From Enhydrobacter sp. (GTDB taxonomy: Bacteria > Pseudomonadota > Alphaproteobacteria > Reyranellales > Reyranellaceae), in the NCBI RefSeq assembly GCF_030246845.1, contig NZ_CP126889.1, positions 4,025,001 to 4,089,000 on the forward strand: DNA of 64,000 bases, written 5' to 3'. Positions 60,615-64,000 of the stretch are shown piece by piece (within the stretch, counting starts at the first letter, position 1; every line of letters begins with the position of its first letter). The translations under genes and the position numbers were made by a program. The notes beneath the pieces are model-generated. The model ran no database searches. It worked only from the letters and a program-made list of their open reading frames with translations, and was not told the origin of the DNA.

Positions 60615-62231
60615 ATGAGTCCGGATCAGTCATCTCCGGCCGATCTGCTCGTCCCGCAACCGACAGCGGCGGACTTTCCCGAGTTCGTGTCGATCCCGGT
60701 CCGGGTGGCGCGGAACGCCGCTCGATGGCCGGACAAGACGGCGGTGAAATGCGGCGACGAGAGGCGGAGCTGGCGCGACTTCGATCGGCGCGTCGACAAG
60801 GTGGCCTGCGCGCTAACGGGCATGGGGATCGGCAAGGGCGACAAGATTGCAATCCTCGCCGCCAACTCGATCGAATATCTCGAGACCTTCATGGGCGGCC
60901 TGCGCGCGGGGGCCTGCGTCGTGCCGCTCTCGACCATGGCCGCCGCCGATGCGCTCGAGAAGATGCTCGACGATTGCGACGCCAAGCTGCTGTTCCTCTC
61001 CGACCGGTATCGCGCGCTGGTCGAGCCCTACGAGGAGAGACTCGGCAAGCTCGTGCCGGGCGGCCGCATCGCCTACGACTTCGAGCGCCAGGGCTGGCAC
61101 GGCTTCGAGCGCTGGCTCGCTCCGGCCGGCGAGACGGCCTTCGACCTGCCGATCGATCCGCTCGACGACTTCAACATCATCTACAGCTCGGGCACGACCG
61201 GCCTGCCGAAGGGCATCCTGCACAGCCATGCGATGCGGGACATCCTCGCCGTTCGCTTCCAGGCCTTCGACTACGGTCCCGACACGATCTCGCTTGCCTC
61301 GACGCCGCTCTACTCCAACACGACGCTGGTCGCGGTGCTGGCGACCATCGGCATCGGCGGCACGACGATCCTGATGCCGAAGTTCGATGCGGTGCAGTTC
61401 CTGGAGATCGCCGAGCGCGAGCGTGTGACGCATGCCATGCTGGTGCCCGTGCAGTATCAGCGCCTCCTGGCGCACCCAGATTTCGGCAAATACGATCTCG
61501 GTGCCTTCAAGGCGAAGCTCTCGACCAGCGCGCCGTTGCGCGCCGAGGTGAAGGCCGAGTGCTTGAAGCGCTGGCCGGGGCGGCTGATCGAGATCTACGG
61601 CCTCACCGAAGGCGGCGGGAGCTGCACCCTCGAGGCCAATCTCCATCCGGACAAGCTGCATACCGTAGGCAAGCCCGGCCTCGGCAGCGAGATCGTGGTG
61701 CTCGACGAGCAGGGGCGGGTGCTGCCGCAGGGCGAGGTGGGCGAGCTCGCCGGCCGCGCCCAGCTCATGATGAAGGGCTACTACAAGCAGTCCGACAAGA
61801 CGCGCGACCTTTTCTGGCACGACAAGGACGGCCGCCTGTTCTTCAGGTCCGGCGATATGGGCCGGATCGACGAGGACGGCTTCGTCGTCCTGCTCGACCG
61901 CAAGAAGGACATGATCATTTCCGGTGGCTTCAACGTCTACGCGGCGGATATCGAGGTTCTGCTGCTCAAGCATCCCGACGTGGTCGATGCGGCCGTGATC
62001 GGCGTTCCGAGCGAGCAATGGGGCGAGTCGCCGATGGCGCTATGCGTGCGCCGTGAAAGCGCTGCCGCCACCGAAGACGAGATCAAGGATTGGGCCAACG
62101 GCCAGCTTAGCAAGACGCAGCGACTGGTCGCTGTCGAGTTCCGCGAGGAGCTGCCGCGCAGCACCATCGGCAAGATCATGAAGCGTGAGCTGCGCGAGCC
62201 CTACTGGGCCGGGCGCAGCGCAAGGATCTGA
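60615..62231 (+). CDS. AMP-dependent acyl-CoA synthetase/ligase
   Basis: 538 aa. Activates a carboxylic acid as acyl-AMP and then acyl-CoA. The P-loop YSSGTTGLPKGI is at about 190-201; further motifs are YGLTEGGG, GDMGRIDEDGFVVLLDRKKD, SGGFNVYAADIE and the catalytic lysine in RSTIGKIMKRELR. Fatty, aromatic and dicarboxylic substrates all occur in the family. It forms a run with the rhodanese and a DUF3237 protein, suggesting catabolism, but the acid is unknown. Confidence 0.88.
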   Translation: MSPDQSSPADLLVPQPTAADFPEFVSIPVRVARNAARWPDKTAVKCGDERRSWRDFDRRVDKVACALTGMGIGKGDKIAILAANSIEYLETFMGGLRAGACVVPLSTMAAADALEKMLDDCDAKLLFLSDRYRALVEPYEERLGKLVPGGRIAYDFERQGWHGFERWLAPAGETAFDLPIDPLDDFNIIYSSGTTGLPKGILHSHAMRDILAVRFQAFDYGPDTISLASTPLYSNTTLVAVLATIGIGGTTILMPKFDAVQFLEIAERERVTHAMLVPVQYQRLLAHPDFGKYDLGAFKAKLSTSAPLRAEVKAECLKRWPGRLIEIYGLTEGGGSCTLEANLHPDKLHTVGKPGLGSEIVVLDEQGRVLPQGEVGELAGRAQLMMKGYYKQSDKTRDLFWHDKDGRLFFRSGDMGRIDEDGFVVLLDRKKDMIISGGFNVYAADIEVLLLKHPDVVDAAVIGVPSEQWGESPMALCVRRESAAATEDEIKDWANGQLSKTQRLVAVEFREELPRSTIGKIMKRELREPYWAGRSARI

Positions 62232-62235
62232 GGTC

Positions 62236-62706
62236 ATGACCGAACCGACACTCCGCTCGTCCCACCTGTTCACGCTGGCGCTCGATGTCGATCCGAATTC
62301 CGCGGATCTCGGCGAGACGCCCTACGGCCGGCGCCGCATCGCGACCGTGAAGGGCGGGCATTTCGAGGGAGAGGAGCTCAAGGGGACGGTGTTGCCATCG
62401 CCCGGCGGCGACTGGCTGCTGCAGCGGCGCGACGGCATCCTGATGCTCGACGTGAGGCTGACGCTCAGGACACACGACGACCATCTGGTCTACATGCACT
62501 ATCGCGGCATGCGGCACGGGCCAGCCTGGGTGATCGAGCAGCTCAACAAGGGTGAGAAGGTCGATCCCGGCCAGTACTATTTCCGCACCACGCCGTGGTT
62601 CGAGACCGCTTCGGAGAAGTACCGCTTTCTCAACCGCATCGTTTGCGTGGCCACCGGCCGGCGCGATCCCGCCGGCCCGGTGTACGAAGTTTTCCAGATC
62701 CTTTGA
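62236..62706 (+). CDS. DUF3237-family protein
   Basis: 156 aa. ATG 62236 lies 4 bp after the ligase stop and follows TGAGG. Conserved portions: HLFTLALDVDPNSADLGETP, GGHFEGEELKGTVLPSPGGDW and YYFRTTPWFETASEKYRFLN, typical of the DUF3237 beta-barrel family. The role is unknown; homologues are often found with aromatic or fatty acid catabolism genes. Confidence 0.75.
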   Translation: MTEPTLRSSHLFTLALDVDPNSADLGETPYGRRRIATVKGGHFEGEELKGTVLPSPGGDWLLQRRDGILMLDVRLTLRTHDDHLVYMHYRGMRHGPAWVIEQLNKGEKVDPGQYYFRTTPWFETASEKYRFLNRIVCVATGRRDPAGPVYEVFQIL

Positions 62707-62733
62707 CCTCGATGCGCACACCATGACAATCCT

Positions 62734-62806
62734 GTGTCATTCCGAGCGAAGCGAGGAATCCTTGAGCGGCGCTGCGAAAGATCCCTCACTGCGCTCGGGA
62801 TGACAC
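62734..62806. repeat. Palindromic intergenic repeat
   Basis: Imperfect 27-base arms, starting GTGTCATTCCGAGCG on the left and ending CGCTCGGGATGACAC on the right, match at 23 of 27 positions around a 19-base centre. It lies between convergent genes. The TCATTCCGAGCG-type sequence is a common mobile palindrome in many genomes (from memory). It can also act as a transcript-end hairpin. Confidence 0.7.
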
Positions 62807-62813
62807 GGAACGG

Positions 62814-63656
62814 CTAAGGTATCTTGCTCAGCACCGGCAGGATGTATTCGCGGAACTTGGCCGGGTTCTCGCTCATGGGAAAGTGACCCACTTCCTTCAT
62901 GATCTTCACGTCGACGCCGGGGATCTGCCGCGCGGTGCGCAGCGTGTCCTCGGGCGTGCAGGAGAAGTCGTACTCGCCAGTCAACAGGTAGAGCGGGCAG
63001 ATGTTCGTGTCGATCGACTTCGCCTTCTCGCGCAGATCGCCATCCACCCGGTAGAAATAGAGATCGCCCTTGAACACGCCAGGGCCGCCCTGCATGTACA
63101 TCCAGAGCGTCTCGTGGCGATGGACCGGCGGACTCTGCGGCGCGATCAGGCCGGATACCAGCGCCGCGCAGACCTCGCCGCCATGGATGTCGGGCCGATG
63201 CAGCCAAGACGTGTCGTACCAGGGCTGCTGGAAATCCGCCGCTTCGAGGGCGATCAGCGCCCGGAATTCCCTGGCATGGGCGATCGCGAGGTTGAGCACG
63301 ATGCGGCCGCCGATCGAGCAGCCCATCACGACCGGCCGGTCGAGCTCCATCGCGCGGCAGAAGGCACGGATGGCGGCGGTGTAGCCCTCCGTCGTGAGAC
63401 GGTATTCCTGGCGTTCCCATCCGTCCGGAGGCGTCGACTTGCCATGCCATGGCAGATCGAATGCCAGCACGCGGAAACGCCGGGTGATCTCGGGCTCGGC
63501 CATCAGATGGCGATACTGACGGCCGTCGGCGCCGGCCGTGTGCAGGCAGACGAGGGGAATGCCCTGGCCCGCCTCCTCGAAATAGAGGCGGTGAGGGACG
63601 CCGTCGATCTCGGTGTGCAGATAGCGACCGACCATGGGATCGAGCCTGGGCGCCAC
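62814..63656 (-). CDS. Alpha/beta hydrolase
   Basis: 280 aa. GTG 63656 has GAGGAGG upstream. The nucleophile elbow is GCSIGG (about residue 112-117), the acid is probably in LLTGEYDFSC, and the histidine lies in KEVGHFPM. DLPWHGKSTPP is typical of lactonase/hydrolase members. It follows the SCP2-like gene by two bases, suggesting an operon. It might hydrolyse esters, lactones or ring-cleavage products. Confidence 0.85.
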   Translation of the reverse strand: MAPRLDPMVGRYLHTEIDGVPHRLYFEEAGQGIPLVCLHTAGADGRQYRHLMAEPEITRRFRVLAFDLPWHGKSTPPDGWERQEYRLTTEGYTAAIRAFCRAMELDRPVVMGCSIGGRIVLNLAIAHAREFRALIALEAADFQQPWYDTSWLHRPDIHGGEVCAALVSGLIAPQSPPVHRHETLWMYMQGGPGVFKGDLYFYRVDGDLREKAKSIDTNICPLYLLTGEYDFSCTPEDTLRTARQIPGVDVKIMKEVGHFPMSENPAKFREYILPVLSKIP

Positions 63657-63658
63657 GG

Positions 63659-64000
63659 TCAGCCTCCTCCCGGCGCCCGCCGCGGCAGTGCCAGCAGGTC
63701 CTTGAAATATTGCAGGTTCTGCAGCAGCGGACGCAGATCGCCTTCCATCGAGGCCACACCCCGCTTGGCAAGGGCGAAGAGGTCGTGCCAGCCCGGGTCG
63801 GGGGTCGTCTTCCAGTAGTTGATCCAGGCCTCGTCCGTGGCGCGCACGGTGAAGGCGGTCGAGCGCATCAGCCTCTGACCCCGCTCGAGCGCGGCCAGCG
63901 CGCCGTCGCGGATCGAGAGAAAGAACGGCTCCGCCCCGATATCGATCCGGCAGTCGACGGAAAGCCAGCGCCCGCGGCGCAGCAGGTCGGGGTCGGCGGA
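63659..64000 (-). CDS. Unknown protein, possibly SCP2-like, 5' end outside window
   Basis: 114 codons remain; the frame is open to the right edge and the start is missing. Visible sequence includes SADPDLLRRGRWLSVDCRID, FFLSIRDGALAALERGQ and TDEAWINYWKTTPDPGWHDL, resembling sterol-carrier/SCP2-type proteins, though this is tentative. It is the first gene of a pair with the alpha/beta hydrolase. Confidence 0.55.
   Translation of the reverse strand, partial: SADPDLLRRGRWLSVDCRIDIGAEPFFLSIRDGALAALERGQRLMRSTAFTVRATDEAWINYWKTTPDPGWHDLFALAKRGVASMEGDLRPLLQNLQYFKDLLALPRRAPGGG

Noticed and set aside
1..64000. CRISPR arrays, rRNA genes or phage modules
   Set aside because: No regularly spaced repeats, rRNA sequence or phage structural genes were seen in either strand.

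Overview
The window is GC-rich chromosomal DNA of an alphaproteobacterium. The evidence is a 5-aminolevulinate synthase (HemA, Shemin pathway), an EipB/DUF1849 envelope protein, a single-cysteine DksA, a class II DAHP synthase and many solute-binding proteins with Tat-type leaders. The gene mix (Liv and Dpp importers, amidohydrolases, acyl-CoA ligase) suits a soil or water heterotroph living on peptides and amino acids. A Reyranella- or Rhodospirillales-like host is a guess from general familiarity, not from a search.

Regions: 1-9.2 kb holds the end of a LivM permease and then five tandem paralogous Tat-exported substrate-binding proteins, each followed by a hairpin. An IS1182-family element sits inside the terminator of the third. 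9.2-18.3 kb: an EF-hand protein, glutathione reductase, DAHP synthase, nicotinate phosphoribosyltransferase, an MFS transporter, ALA synthase, a small membrane protein and a class III aminotransferase. 18.5-31 kb: a complete dipeptide-type ABC importer (SBP, two permeases, two ATPases), an M20 amidohydrolase, a DUF6671 protein and a TauD-like dioxygenase, then a second SBP plus two permeases without ATPases. 31-37 kb: orotate phosphoribosyltransferase, a DUF1345 protein, and a tight four-gene set encoding a coiled-coil protein, a membrane OmpA-domain protein, a Ras/Rab-like GTPase and a class III nucleotide cyclase.

37.1-38.6 kb is an IS5-family element with a CTAG duplication and a broken small passenger ORF. 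38.6-42.7 kb is an MFS/serine hydrolase/gamma-glutamyltransferase operon. 42.8-47.2 kb is an ECF sigma factor, anti-sigma-like protein, Spy-like protein and DUF1800-DUF1501 operon. 47-53.2 kb: a GPH-type MFS protein, EipB, an L,D-transpeptidase, PdeM, a hydratase, MobA, a DUF3553 gene with an in-frame amber codon, and DksA. 53.2-57.6 kb: a D-aminoacylase/M81 (MlrC) operon, a candidate small RNA, N-formylglutamate amidohydrolase and tRNA-Val(GAC). 57.6-64 kb: NAD synthetase, DUF3775, a rhodanese, an AMP-dependent ligase, DUF3237, a palindromic repeat, an alpha/beta hydrolase and a gene running off the right edge.

The most unusual unit is the 32.8-37.1 kb GTPase-cyclase operon. It reads as an envelope sensor in which a cytoplasmic, possibly Roadblock/longin-like, domain and a periplasmic OmpA domain are joined by one membrane helix and linked through a small G protein to cyclic-nucleotide synthesis. 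That mechanism is inference; the gene order, motifs and overlaps are read directly.
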